Shown: positions 9,558 to 18,337 of the stretch, piece by piece
Position numbering within the stretch: the first letter of the stretch is position 1
How the letters are laid out: the number at the start of each line of letters is the position of its first letter
Assembly (NCBI GenBank): GCA_003427395.1
Contig: BFEA01000527.1
Span: 247,378-272,315, forward strand
Length of the DNA stretch: 24,938 bases
Reading direction: 5' to 3'
Source of the DNA: Chara braunii
Lineage: Eukaryota > Streptophyta > Charophyceae > Charales > Characeae
The notes under the pieces: model-generated
Told to the model about the DNA's origin: nothing
What the model saw: only the letters and a program-made list of their open reading frames with translations
Database searches by the model: none
Translations under genes and position numbers: made by a program

Positions 9558-9666
9558 TACCGTCTTCACCCGAATAGAACGCCCGGTCATGATATCTGTA
9601 TTTGGCACAACTTTCAGCCCAGATACGGCGATCATTACCGGGCGTTCTATTCGGGCGAAGACGGTA
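9558..9666. mobile_element. TA-flanked miniature element, copy 2
   Basis: A 105-bp body (9560-9664) lies between TA dinucleotides. The 28-bp arms (9560-9587, 9637-9664) start CCGTCTTC and differ at one base; weaker pairing extends inward to about 9600. Same size, same arm start and alignable interior as the copy at 8245, inserted in opposite orientation. Stowaway-type non-autonomous element; no coding capacity. Confidence 0.85.
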
Positions 9667-10455
9667 GGACTTTCCCAAATGTGTATCTGACTAGAATTTA
9701 CGGCGGCCAGACGTGGATGAATCTTTCCGCAATCAAGTCCAGGGCTTAGTAGAAAAGTCGTAGTGTGAGTATGCCCTCAGAGTCCGCCTCCATCTCCTCA
9801 TCCTCCTGTGTTTAGGTAAAGGGATAAGAAAGCCCTTTTCACACTTTTCCACTCACACCAGACTTCCAGAACTGCTAAAAAAAAACGAGGAGAAGAATGA
9901 ACGGGAAGAGGACACTCAACACTGCACTTGAAAACTGAGGGTGGGGACATACAGACTGCAGGAGCGACAGGTCAGCCCAGCCAATCTGAGATGCCCAACG
10001 TCATGGTGCTTCCTTTGCCACCCAGCTTTCTAAATTTAGCTTTTTCCTTGGCTTATTTTAAGACGGGTCAATTCTTGGTTGTTGTTTTTCCTTGGAAAGG
10101 GCAACCCTTTCTTCGCTTTTTCTGCTATAACTTATAACATATATATATATAAGCAATCTAATAAATCTATATCATTGGGAAACAGTAAACTTGACAAAAC
10201 CTTTCCTCCCCACACACACGACGGGGGCCATGCCCCACTTGTTGCAGTTCTTCATTTGTGGCCGTTGATCTCTCAAACCTACGGACAGAATGAAGGATAG
10301 GGAAAAGTGAGACCTGGCCCCAGAAGCTGCGAGCATTTCTCAATAGCAATGAAAACGATCACGAAAGATTATTTTCGCCTGATCTGCTTTTGACCTTTCC
10401 AGCCACCCAACACTGGCTGACAGACTTCTGCCATCCTCCATGGGTACAAGTATTG
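9667..10455. other. No gene recognised
   Basis: Intergenic-looking sequence. An AT dinucleotide repeat of about seven units occurs at 10138-10152. Short open frames on both strands lack family features. No terminal repeats found. Confidence 0.5.
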
Positions 10456-10763
10456 TTAAACCACCAGTACCTTTCCCCCCATGAAAAATAATTCCATGGG
10501 GGGTTACGCGGAAGGCAAGCGGGTTCAGGCCACCGTTGATAAATTGCATCGCCACACCCGTTTTCTGTTCGGCGCCTCGGAAACTGCCCGCGGCCGATGC
10601 ATGGGAAGGGTTCTGGTGGTTTGAACTTTGAACCACAGACGCGCTAGGAGGAACCGGCCTGCAGCACATGGATGAATAAATTCATTCGAAGCGAACTGTG
10701 GTGGCACTGTAGCAATGGCTGGTGCATGCACGGCCGGACTTGTCCGAAGTACTGGTAGTCCAA
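10456..10763. mobile_element. TTAA-element relative, decayed
   Basis: TTAA (10456-10459) followed by ACCACCAGTACC matches the start of the 7923 element. The far end reads GTACTGGTAGT at 10749-10759, the inverted form with one mismatch, but is followed by CCAA rather than TTAA. The interior shares a core around GTTGATAAATTGCATCG with the interior of the 7923 copy and with about 12731 in the large TAA element. It is about 300 bp, roughly twice the length of the intact copy. Assignment rests on the two ends and the shared core. Confidence 0.55.
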
Positions 10764-11438
10764 CATACCGGATCAGGTGCAGGTGGATCAGTCGAGAAAA
10801 AGCACACACTGTGTGTGCCGGCACATCCTTCTAGGGGCATACTCGCACTCTGTCTTTCCTGGATGTATCTGATTGCAATGCCGGCCAGTCCTGCATGCAT
10901 CTGATCGCAATTACATCCACCGAGGAGTGGGAGAAGTCCTTTTTTTTTATTGGGGTGATCACAACTGTCTATATTCTTCTCTCAACTTCTGTTTGTTTAC
11001 CTTCCACTACCTACTCCTAAGACTATCTAGAGGGGACCCCTGCAAGCATAGTTTCTTCCTCTCTCTGTGAAGGGGAGATTTCATGTTGCCCCTTGCCCCT
11101 AATGGTTAGTGTGAGTACTCTTCTTTCTCTGCTTTCGTTTTTCCTTTTCTTTTTTCTTTTTTTTTTTTCGGTTTTTCTTCGAATGCCCTAGTGTAAGTCT
11201 TTGTATCCATCAAGAGTTCAACTCATGATCTGTTTATCAACAGCTACATGTGGGATAGTTCAGGCAATTATAGGAATTGGTACCAAAGTTAGAATACAGT
11301 AGAAGAGACCAAGAGAAGGACTTTCGCCCTTGACACAGTCGTGGCATGAGCTCTGCCTGGCCGGAGAGCCTCACTCAGCTCAAGGCCGCGGCGAGTTTTT
11401 GTAAGGGACGCAGGGCCCGCTTCCCGGCTTGGATTTTA
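10764..11438. other. No gene recognised
   Basis: Non-coding by inspection. It contains T-rich runs near 10940 and 11150-11169. No inverted terminal repeats or coding motifs seen. Confidence 0.45.
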
Positions 11439-11481
11439 ATAAAAAATGATCTTCTTAAAAAAAAAAAAAAAAAAAAAAAAC
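11437..11481 (+). mobile_element. Retroposed 3' end: AATAAA plus poly(A)
   Basis: An AATAAA signal at about 11439-11444 is followed after about 15 bases by a run of more than 20 A (ending 11480). This is the pattern of a reverse-transcribed polyadenylated RNA. The body upstream is not recognised. The tail abuts the TAA flank of the element at 11485. Confidence 0.5.
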
Positions 11482-12070
11482 TAAGGCCTGGACCCCACAG
11501 GAAAAGTGTTGGAAAAGTGACGAGTTTCCAGTTTCCGTGGAAGAGCGTTTGGAAGAGTTTGCCTGCGGAATGACAGACCCCACCAGAGTGGGGAAAAGCC
11601 AGTTTCCACGAGCTTGGAAAGGCTGGAAACTGGAGATGGACTCAATGGTGGTCGCTGATGTCCGTTCGAAGGGCCTTGCACCTGTTTCAGTTGCCCCCCC
11701 CTATTGGGCAACAACAGCATGTCAATAGCCCTGTCCAGTGGACCAGGGAACGGCTTCGGGCGGACAATGGCTGGGCCGGTGGGTTGGCGAGGAGTTTCCA
11801 ACCATGGACATGCCCCCCCCACTTACTCTCTGGAAAGGGCACAAAAATACGGCTGAAACTCCTCCACATCCACTTTTCCGACCGGAAACCGATGTGAAAA
11901 CAAAAAATGTGGCTTTTCCAGACACCGTTTTCTAGGCTGTGGGGTCCCTGAAAACCTCCCCGCCGTCCTGAAATCGCCTTTCCGGAGGGCCTGTTTTGTC
12001 CGATGGAGTCCGAGATAAGCTTTTCCACGCCGGTTTTTCCACGTTTTTTACCTGTGGGGTCCAGGCCTAA
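11482..12070. mobile_element. TAA-flanked element 1 (PIF/Harbinger-like ends)
   Basis: A 583-bp body (11485-12067) lies between TAA at 11482-11484 and TAA at 12068-12070. Both ends carry GGCCTGGACCCCACAGG in inverted orientation, and similarity weakens further inward. A three-base TAA target is characteristic of PIF/Harbinger and Tourist elements; the superfamily call is inference. The interior is packed with GGAAA/TTTCC: I count 16 occurrences, about one expected by chance. No transposase frame is visible, so it is non-autonomous. Confidence 0.7.
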
Positions 12071-12626
12071 CGGGTGGACCCCACTGCTCGGTGGCCTGGG
12101 AAAAATATCCAGGCCGGTGTTTTTTGGACTCCACTCATCTGGAACCCCGCATGGAAACCCACGCTGGAAAGGTTTTTCAGACCCCATCGACCGTGGAAGG
12201 ATGTAGCAGGGCAGGTGTCAGAAGCGTTTCTACATGGTTGGCGCCCCGGAAACCGACGCCGTCATCCTTTCACGACCTTTCCAGAAAGGCCTGCCGACCG
12301 ACCAAGGGGGGGGCGCATGTTCTCCCTTGGAAAGAAGAGGCCAAGTGGGTGTGGTCCAGCTGATTTCACGGTGGACCGTTTTATGGCCAGGTAAGCTCAT
12401 GTGCCTATCACTGCTGTTCGGTCCAAGTTGCCTGCCCATTGGTAGGGCAATGGTCCTGAGTGCTGGTCACACTGAGGTAGGATACTGGGATAGGGGGTGC
12501 GCTAGGAGTATTGACGTCAGGATGGGCTGGGAGGTGGTCTCATATTCCAGGACACCCGCGGCTCACAGCTCCAGGTGATCACTGTGTAGTATGTACTCAC
12601 TGACTGGCCTCTACAACACTCTGGAC

Positions 12627-12830
12627 TTAAAGCCCTAGTACCTCCGCCAGTGTTGGGAAATTAGGGAAAAGCGGACGTTTTCCCAAACTCCTGAAAATTC
12701 GGAGGCCGGGCCCGACAACAGCTGCCATTGATAAATCTGATCGGCGGCCGTCGTTTTGTTTCGGCCATCCGAAAAGGTCGGAGGCCCACCCGAGGCCCAC
12801 TATTTTCCCACGCGGCAAAGGTAAAAAAAA
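12627..12830. repeat. Possible nested, decayed TTAA-element copy
   Basis: TTAA at 12627-12630 is followed by AGCCCTAGTACC, similar to ACCACCAGTACC of the TTAA family. The segment around 12731 (CCATTGATAAATCTGATCGG) resembles the shared interior core at 10534. No convincing right end is seen before the poly(A) at 12822. Confidence 0.3.
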
Positions 12831-12936
12831 AAAAAAAAAAAAAAAAAAAGGCCAGGCAAGCCCATCCCAACTTTCCTTTTCGGGGGGGAAACCTCCGACT
12901 TTTCCTTTTCGGGTATGTTTTGCTGTTTCCAGTGCC

Positions 12937-12989
12937 TTGGAAAGACTTTGGCGGTGGGGTCCCACGGAAACCCGCCAAAGTCTTTCCAA
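12937..12989. repeat. 18-bp perfect hairpin inside element 2
   Basis: TTGGAAAGACTTTGGCGG (12937-12954) and its exact inverse (12972-12989) flank a 17-base loop containing GGGGTCCCA, which resembles the element's terminal core. It may be a subterminal structure near the right end or a nested remnant. Confidence 0.7.
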
Positions 12990-13103
12990 ACTCTTTCCAC
13001 CGTTTTTTATGGCCAACCACTTTTTCCAGCCGGTGAGCAGTGGGGTCCACCCCTAAGCCACAAAGGCGGGTGTCTTTTCTCTGGCTTCTTAACTAACTAG
13101 ATC

Positions 13104-13205
13104 TTTTTTTTTTTTCTTTAATAGGGTGGGTGATAAGAGCACCCCTCCTACTAGATCTGCTTTGGTCACTCCATCTATTGGTGGGGAGTTATCCTCTATT
13201 GGATT
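13104..13205 (-). mobile_element. Retroposon 3' tail, third copy (minus)
   Basis: A T run with one C (about 13104-13119) precedes GTGATAAGAGCA and, further on, CCATCTATTGGTGGGGAG, matching parts of the copies at 7790-7900 and 2510-2600 (reverse). Read on the minus strand it would be a retroposon end with an A tail. Weaker match than the other two. Confidence 0.4.
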
Positions 13206-13320
13206 TCAATATTCAAATCATTTCTTTTGTCTCTTCTTCATCATTAGACTCCATTCTGTTGAAGGTCAGGCCCTCATTGGTCTATCCAATTGCAAAAAAA
13301 GAACCGCACTTCAGGCCTCG

Positions 13321-13470
13321 CCACACCACTGTCGGAACGAAAAAAGTATGAGTGCATGTTACCGTAGGGAGTGGCCAGATGCATCCTTAATTACTAATAG
13401 TAACGGATGGATCTTGCTACTTTCTGGGGAAGATGCACTCATACTTTTTTCCGTTTCAACAGTGGTGTGG
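13321..13470. mobile_element. Foldback element, 150 bp
   Basis: Arms at 13321-13357 and 13433-13470 (37-38 bp) begin CCACACCACTGT and end GTATGAGTGCAT, nearly perfect inverted copies with a few changes and one gap. The interior is about 75 bp. The flanks do not give a clear target duplication; CTTCA/TGAAG just outside may extend the arms. Superfamily not assigned. No coding capacity. Confidence 0.65.
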
Positions 13471-13494
13471 TGAAGCCCTTCATGTAGAATACAA

Positions 13495-13712
13495 TAAGGC
13501 CTGGACCCCACAGGAAAAGTGTTCGAAAAGTGATGATTTTCAGGTTTCCGTGGAAGGGTTGTTGGAAGAATTCGCCTGCGGAAAGAAGGGACCCCAGCGC
13601 AGAGGCTGGAAAAGGCAGTTTTTCCGAGCTTGGAAAGGCTGGAAATTTGAGAGGGACCAGTACATGTTCGTGGATGTCCATTCAAAGGACAGCGCACCTA
13701 TTTCGGATGTCC
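13495..13712 (+). mobile_element. Truncated copy of TAA-flanked element 1
   Basis: TAA (13495-13497) followed by GGCCTGGACCCCACAGG and about 200 bp colinear with 11485-11700, including the same GGAAA/TTTCC spacing. Homology fades near 13712, and no inverted right end is found before the LTR at 14319. This shows that the family moved more than once locally or that the region was duplicated. Confidence 0.7.
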
Positions 13713-14318
13713 GGTCCCGGGTGGCGAGCGACAACGCGCGACTGGTGCACCGTTGTTGGCCAACATTGTGGGTACCGTGTTCGAAGGGGGTGGTACCGTA
13801 GCCGCCAACGGTTGTTTTCTTGTGGAGGCCACCGCCGGCGGCATGGGAACGTTGGGGGGGCGGCGCAAAACGTGCCCGTCTTTTTTTTAGCCGTTTGCCA
13901 AGCATGGGTGGGTCCTCGCAGCTCGTTGTGCTGTTGGCAGGGAGGGTGCTCGTTTCTTTCCCTGCTTCTCATGTACAGGACACCATATCTGCCACTGCGA
14001 AGAAGTGGCAGACGACGTGTCCTCACGACTTTGTCCAACACCGCGGATTGAGGTTTCCTGCATGCCATGGAACCGGAATCACCGATTTGGAGAGATGAGG
14101 ACTGGGATTGCATGCTGTCGACTCCATGGTTTTCATCATCATTAATGTGGCGGCTATGGCCGTCCTCCATGCAGCAGCGGCCCTCCCGATGTGTGCGGCA
14201 CCAGTGCCGACGACGATATTGGTTCTCGCGGGCACTGTCATGCACAGCCTATTGCTCATGAGCGACGTCATACAGTCCGTTGGCAATGGCTTGGATGGGA
14301 GGAAGAGGCTTGGGCGCT
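13713..14318. other. Unassigned stretch before the LTR
   Basis: No recognisable gene. A plus open frame from 14108 to 14323 is hydrophobic in places, but it has no upstream support and runs into the LTR. A two-tier hairpin is present: GGACAC (13978-13983) with GTGTCC (14017-14022), enclosing CTGCCACT (13989-13996) with AGTGGCAG (14004-14011). Confidence 0.45.
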
Positions 14319-16602
14319 TGTGATAAGCTCAGACCCGTACCATGCGGCTTGCCGTATCCCTGAGGAAAAGTCACACGGAAGCCCCGAAGTGAGGACGCGG
14401 ACACAAAGGGGTTTTTCTTTCTTTTTGCTTTTGTTTTCTTTTTGAAACGGCTTTTTCATTTTGTTTGGTTAATAACTCCCGCGCGGGCGAATAGCGGCCG
14501 CGGTATGAGAACCAAGAAACGGTTTCGGTGGGGACTTTTTGAATTTTTGCGCGCGCGCGCCTAAGCTCCTACTTCTTCGCGCGTCTCGCACCCCCGCTTC
14601 TTGCTTTGCATCCCCGCGTCATCTTCCCTTCTTGCAGCACGCGTTTCCCCCACGCAGGACTCTTCATCTTCCCCTCCGCCCAGCTCGATCCTTGCCCCAT
14701 CTTCTCCGCGAAGTGATTGGCCGTGTAGTTGGGATGCTCGGATCAATGTGGGGAGCAGGAAACCTCGCACCACTTGGACGAACACCCCAATCACGTAGGA
14801 CCAGGCATTCCCGCGGGTCGAACCCTCTAACTCCCCACTCTTCTCCTGTCCTGCTCATCTACACCCTGCCCCGCCTGCACCTCGCGCTGACAACCTGCCG
14901 CCTCCCGCGCTATAAATTTGCGCAACCCTCTCCTCTCTCCCTCTTTGATCTCGGCTGCGATGCTGCGCGAGCTATGCGGGAAGGTCGGCCGCGTCGAACA
15001 GGCTCGACGAGCCCAAGGACGGGCGGAGTGACGACGGGGGGGTGGACCCGCGGTAGTCTCGGGGCGAAGCAGTCGGAGGGACTGAGCAGTGGTGGGGATT
15101 GGACGCCNGCCGCGGCAGGGCCTTGTGGCTATGGTGGTCGGTGGTCTTGGGAGGNTTTGAAGGCTGCGCCTGGGGGCGGCCGTTAATTGAGAATTTTTGT
15201 GTACAAGAAGGACTCGCTTTTATTTCCATTGCTGCTTTGTCTATGCATGACGTGTGTGTGAAGCCCCGAGTGATGGGAGCTGGTTGGGCGCACGAGTGAT
15301 GTCGAATGTCTATGGATGATTGGATGTCCTGTCCAGGGTTGTTGATTGCATGCATGTGTGTGTGTATGTACTTATCCGGGCGGGGACGGGGGAACTGAAC
15401 TGGAGGACCGTCTGCTTAGGAGTATGAGTGTGTTGATCCTGTTGTTCCCCTCCCCTCCACGGCCTTTCCTGCGCGCACGCGCAGTCTCGGTGTAACTCAC
15501 TCTCTCTCTCTAGCGCCTTTCTTTTTGAACTTCTCGTCCCTGCACCGGTGACATCAACCGCCTGCGTCCGCGCGCGCGGTCGACGCCCCCACAAGGGGAA
15601 GAGAGCTTAGATTTCGTCATCTTCTCCCGACGCACCAACTTTGAGAGAGAAGAGTTGCGTCGAGTGTTGTATGAAGTCAATGTTGGTTCGGATGGCCGGG
15701 AGCGCGGGATCTTGCCCATGTTCATCGCTCACCTCCGATCGTCTCATCTCGTTACCGACCTTCCCCATTGCAGATGACGACAGCGTCTACTGCGATGCGG
15801 ACGTACGNCGCGCGCTGAGATGGACGGAGCAAGTGTGTTGGCGAGACCCGCCTCGGGCGTGTAATATAGGGGGGAACGGGTTTGTCTTGATTGATCGCTT
15901 GTATTCCCCGACTCTAATATTGCCTTATACGGGTTTGACGGTGTTGCCCTGGTCGGCCGCTCACGCCGTGTGGCGGCCGCAGTTTGATTGTCGCTGGTGT
16001 CGCCAGGGGGACTTGTGTTCTTGGCGACGCTTGGTCCTGGGTTACGAGGGAGCGACACGTTTCCCCAAGCTCTCCCGTAATGCGGGGGCGCTGCCCGCGC
16101 AATTTCGAATTCGGATGCCGGCGAGTCCTCCCGCCGCTTCACCCTCTCGGAAACTTCCGCACGGACTTTGCGAGTCCGACGCCGAGGCTTCCAGGCCTCG
16201 AACCAACCACTTCTACAACAAAAAACCGACGGTCCGGTCACTTCATGAGGCCGATGACGAGGCCTGAAGGCTTCGAACCCACCATCTATCCCTCAAACCC
16301 ATGACGGTCGGAGTTTCTGTCTTCTGCCGCCATGGCCCTCTCCCCTTGATGCCCTTTCCCGTCCCGATGCACGACGGTAGTTTGTTTTTGCGGAAACCCT
16401 TCTGATTTTATCGCTCCGAAGTGATCCGATCCCCACGGGACTTCGCGACGACAGTTCGACTCCGGGGTAACCTCTGGCACGAAACGAGAGCCTCCCATTC
16501 CGTCCGGGAGACTCAACCCCTACGGCAAAAAATCCTCGGCCACGCCCCTCCTAGAACTCTGATCGCAGACCCAGTACGGGAAGCCGCGAGGGGGAGTGAG
16601 GT
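14319..16602 (+). repeat. 5' LTR (end inferred)
   Basis: The start is fixed by homology: TGTGATAAGCTC at 14319 matches 24758, and similarity stops abruptly upstream. The right limit is inferred from the primer-binding site at 16603. No CA dinucleotide sits directly before it (nearest at 16572), so the true end may be up to about 30 bases earlier, or much earlier if part of this interval is leader. Contents: a CG-rich promoter-like stretch, TATA box at 14911, CT- and TG-rich microrepeats near 15350 and 15500, and isolated N bases at 15108, 15155 and 15808. Long GC-driven open frames here (for example 14539-15186) show no protein family. Confidence 0.65.
14911..14917 (+). promoter_or_regulatory. 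TATA box of the LTR promoter
   Basis: TATAAAT follows CCCGCGC and is followed about 25-35 bases downstream by a CT-rich stretch (CCTCTCTCCCTC) suited to a plant transcription start near 14935-14945. That would place the U3/R boundary there. Inferred from sequence only. Confidence 0.55.
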
Positions 16603-16614
16603 TGGTATCAGAGC
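16603..16614 (+). other. Primer-binding site, tRNA-iMet type
   Basis: TGGTATCAGAGC matches the complement of the 3' end of plant initiator-methionine tRNA, the commonest primer for plant LTR retrotransposons. It begins minus-strand DNA synthesis and lies 190 bases before the gag ATG. Confidence 0.9.
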
Positions 16615-16666
16615 TGATTTGTTTTCGGTTCCGAGGTTTTCCTAGGACGGTTACCCTGTTTAAGAG

Positions 16667-16688
16667 TTTTTTTTTTTTTTTTTTTTTT
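16667..16688 (+). repeat. Poly(T) run in the leader
   Basis: Twenty-two consecutive T between the primer site and gag. It may be an expanded slippage tract. Its presence in the untranslated leader is unusual but has no assigned role. Confidence 0.85.
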
Positions 16689-16792
16689 ATAGATTTTTCT
16701 CATTTTTGAGTAGGCTGGCTCNCCGTCGACGGCGGCCCGCGAATAGCATTCAGAACCGAGCGAGAGGCCGGGCCCGAGATCCGCCTCCCGAG

Positions 16793-18337
16793 ATGGTGGA
16801 ACCCAGAATTGGGGGTGGAAGCGACGGCGATAACCACGCGGGGATGGCCAATCATCCCCTGTATTTTGTACCTCCCCCCTCCGAAGTTCCCATTTTTTCC
16901 GAAGATGATACCGACCCTCACACCTGTCTAGCTGCCTTGAAAGCCCAGGGCTGGTCGGACCAGTTGCTCCGAGAATGAATCCCCGGAAGGTTAGCCAGAA
17001 CCGCTTTTGAGTGGTATGGACAGAACCCCTTCACTAATTGGTTAGCCTTCCAGAGGAAATTTCTCGACAGATTTGATCACATTGCACCAGGTCAATGCCT
17101 CCATCTAATAGAGGAATACACGCAGCAGCCTCGGGAGACCTTGGCTAGATATGCTGAACGTTTTACGTACCTAGCCGAATGCTCCGAGGTGGACGAGAAA
17201 ATGGTACGGACTGATTTCGTCAGAGGATTGTCAGATTCTCGCCTGCGGAAAAAGATCCACAAGAAATGCAACCCTATAGAACATACCCTGACGGAGCTAA
17301 TTCAGTACGCCATTAAGTGCGAGAAAGAAAATTACGATGTGGGCCTGGACTCCGAATCCAACGAGGACGACCCTTCGGGTGTTTGACGCAATAGCTACTC
17401 CGCTACGGCACGAATGTTTGAAGATCGCTTTGGGTTGGGTCCGGCAAAAAAAGGCTCGGATCGGAAAGCTTCTTCCTCTGCTTCGACCCCCTGTCGCTCT
17501 AGTCAAGCTCAAGGAGGCCGGGGCGAGGAAGAAGTATCCATGAAGGAGGTCGCAGCCCAACTAGTTACGGTAGTGGCCCCATTGACGGAGTTTGTTCAAG
17601 GGTTGCAACGGCAACGCATAGCCGCCGCCCAACGGCAACAAGCGGCTATGGCCGCCGAGGCCTCTATGATAAGACCGGCCGTGGCCGGGGCTGTATCGCC
17701 CCTACGCTGTTATAATTGTAATCAGCCAGGCCACCTTGCGAAAGATTGTCCGAAACCTCGAACTCAGAATGGACCCACGGGTCCCATCGGACCTTCCCAA
17801 ATCCCGCTAGCGGCTCCAACCGCTGCAGGACAGGGGAGGGTAGCCACGGTAATAGACACTGGAACGACGGAGATGGTGACCCCTGCGGCCACCGAGATAG
17901 GACCCGATGAGTATATGGCGGCGGCGATGTTCGAGCCCGGGACCATTGGAGTGATACGTCACGTCCAACGGATTACCGAGGAAAGCGACCTCGGACCGTG
18001 GCGACCAGGGTTCGAAGATCTTACGACACCTGGTCCTGAATACAAGGATGACCATAACGACGTATTGGATGCCTTGAAGGCTCTCGATCTATGGATCCCC
18101 GTTCCTATTCCCTATCTGCTAACCATTTCCGAAGCGGCTAACGAAAAGTTGATCGAACGATGCCTCAAAACCAGGCGCCGATTCGAGGAAAGTCGAAAGG
18201 GCAAAAAGCCGGTCCTACTGGACCTACCCACAAACGAGGAGTCGCAGCCCTCGACCTCAAAGGTGCACGAAGCCAACCGGATAGGAATGATCCAGACCGT
18301 AGATTCTGCCTCGGAAAAACCCGAGGTATTCCTCTGA
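16793..18337 (+). pseudogene. gag: gag: capsid and CCHC nucleocapsid
   Basis: Gag forms the virus-like particle and packages the RNA. I take ATG 16793 as start: it is the first in-frame ATG and follows the leader. Codons 1-61 are acidic and proline-rich. After a TGA at codon 62 (16976) the retrotransposon-gag core reads A-F-E-W-Y-G, then F-Q-R-K-F-L-D-R-F, E-T-L-A-R-Y-A-E-R-F and F-V-R-G-L. A second TGA is at codon 198 (17384). A zinc knuckle C-x2-C-x4-H-x4-C lies at 17708-17749 (codons 306-319), after a Q/A-rich helix. A third TGA at 18335 separates this from protease in the same frame. In the ancestor, gag and pol were probably one continuous frame. Confidence 0.88.

Larger units (their letters stand above)
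12071..13056. mobile_element. TAA-flanked element 2, abutting element 1
   Basis: A 983-bp body (12071-13053) lies between the shared TAA at 12068-12070 and TAA at 13054-13056. The left end reads CGGGTGGACCCCACTGCTC; the right end is its inverted copy with one mismatch. It shares the GGACCCCAC terminal core and the GGAAA/TTTCC density of element 1, except for about 12390-12640, which looks foreign. A poly(A) run sits at 12822-12849 and a strong 18-bp hairpin at 12937-12989. No transposase is recognisable. Confidence 0.65.

Noticed and set aside
10340-10900. Overlapping 70-110 codon minus-strand frames
   Set aside because: They cross the ends of the TTAA element and share no motif with any family; treated as chance frames.
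13682-14245. A 187-codon minus-strand open frame
   Set aside because: Arginine/histidine/cysteine-rich translation typical of antisense GC-rich DNA, overlapping a transposon fragment. No domain or homologous neighbour.
14108-14323. Hydrophobic plus-strand frame resembling membrane segments
   Set aside because: Short, with no upstream gene structure, and runs into the LTR. Hydrophobicity alone is not support.
14539-15186. A 215-codon open frame within the 5' LTR
   Set aside because: GC-rich sequence lacks stops by composition. The translation has no family features, includes ambiguous bases, and spans the TATA box and presumed transcription start.
16190-16286. tRNA-like B-box words (TTCGAACC-type) twice in the LTR
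   Set aside because: No cloverleaf can be built around either copy, and the A box is missing. Probably coincidence or an old tRNA fragment.
18335-18337. Programmed stop readthrough at the gag/protease boundary
   Set aside because: The TGA lies in a convenient place, but it is one of several similar stops in the same frame, and its context does not resemble a known readthrough signal. Decay explains it more simply.
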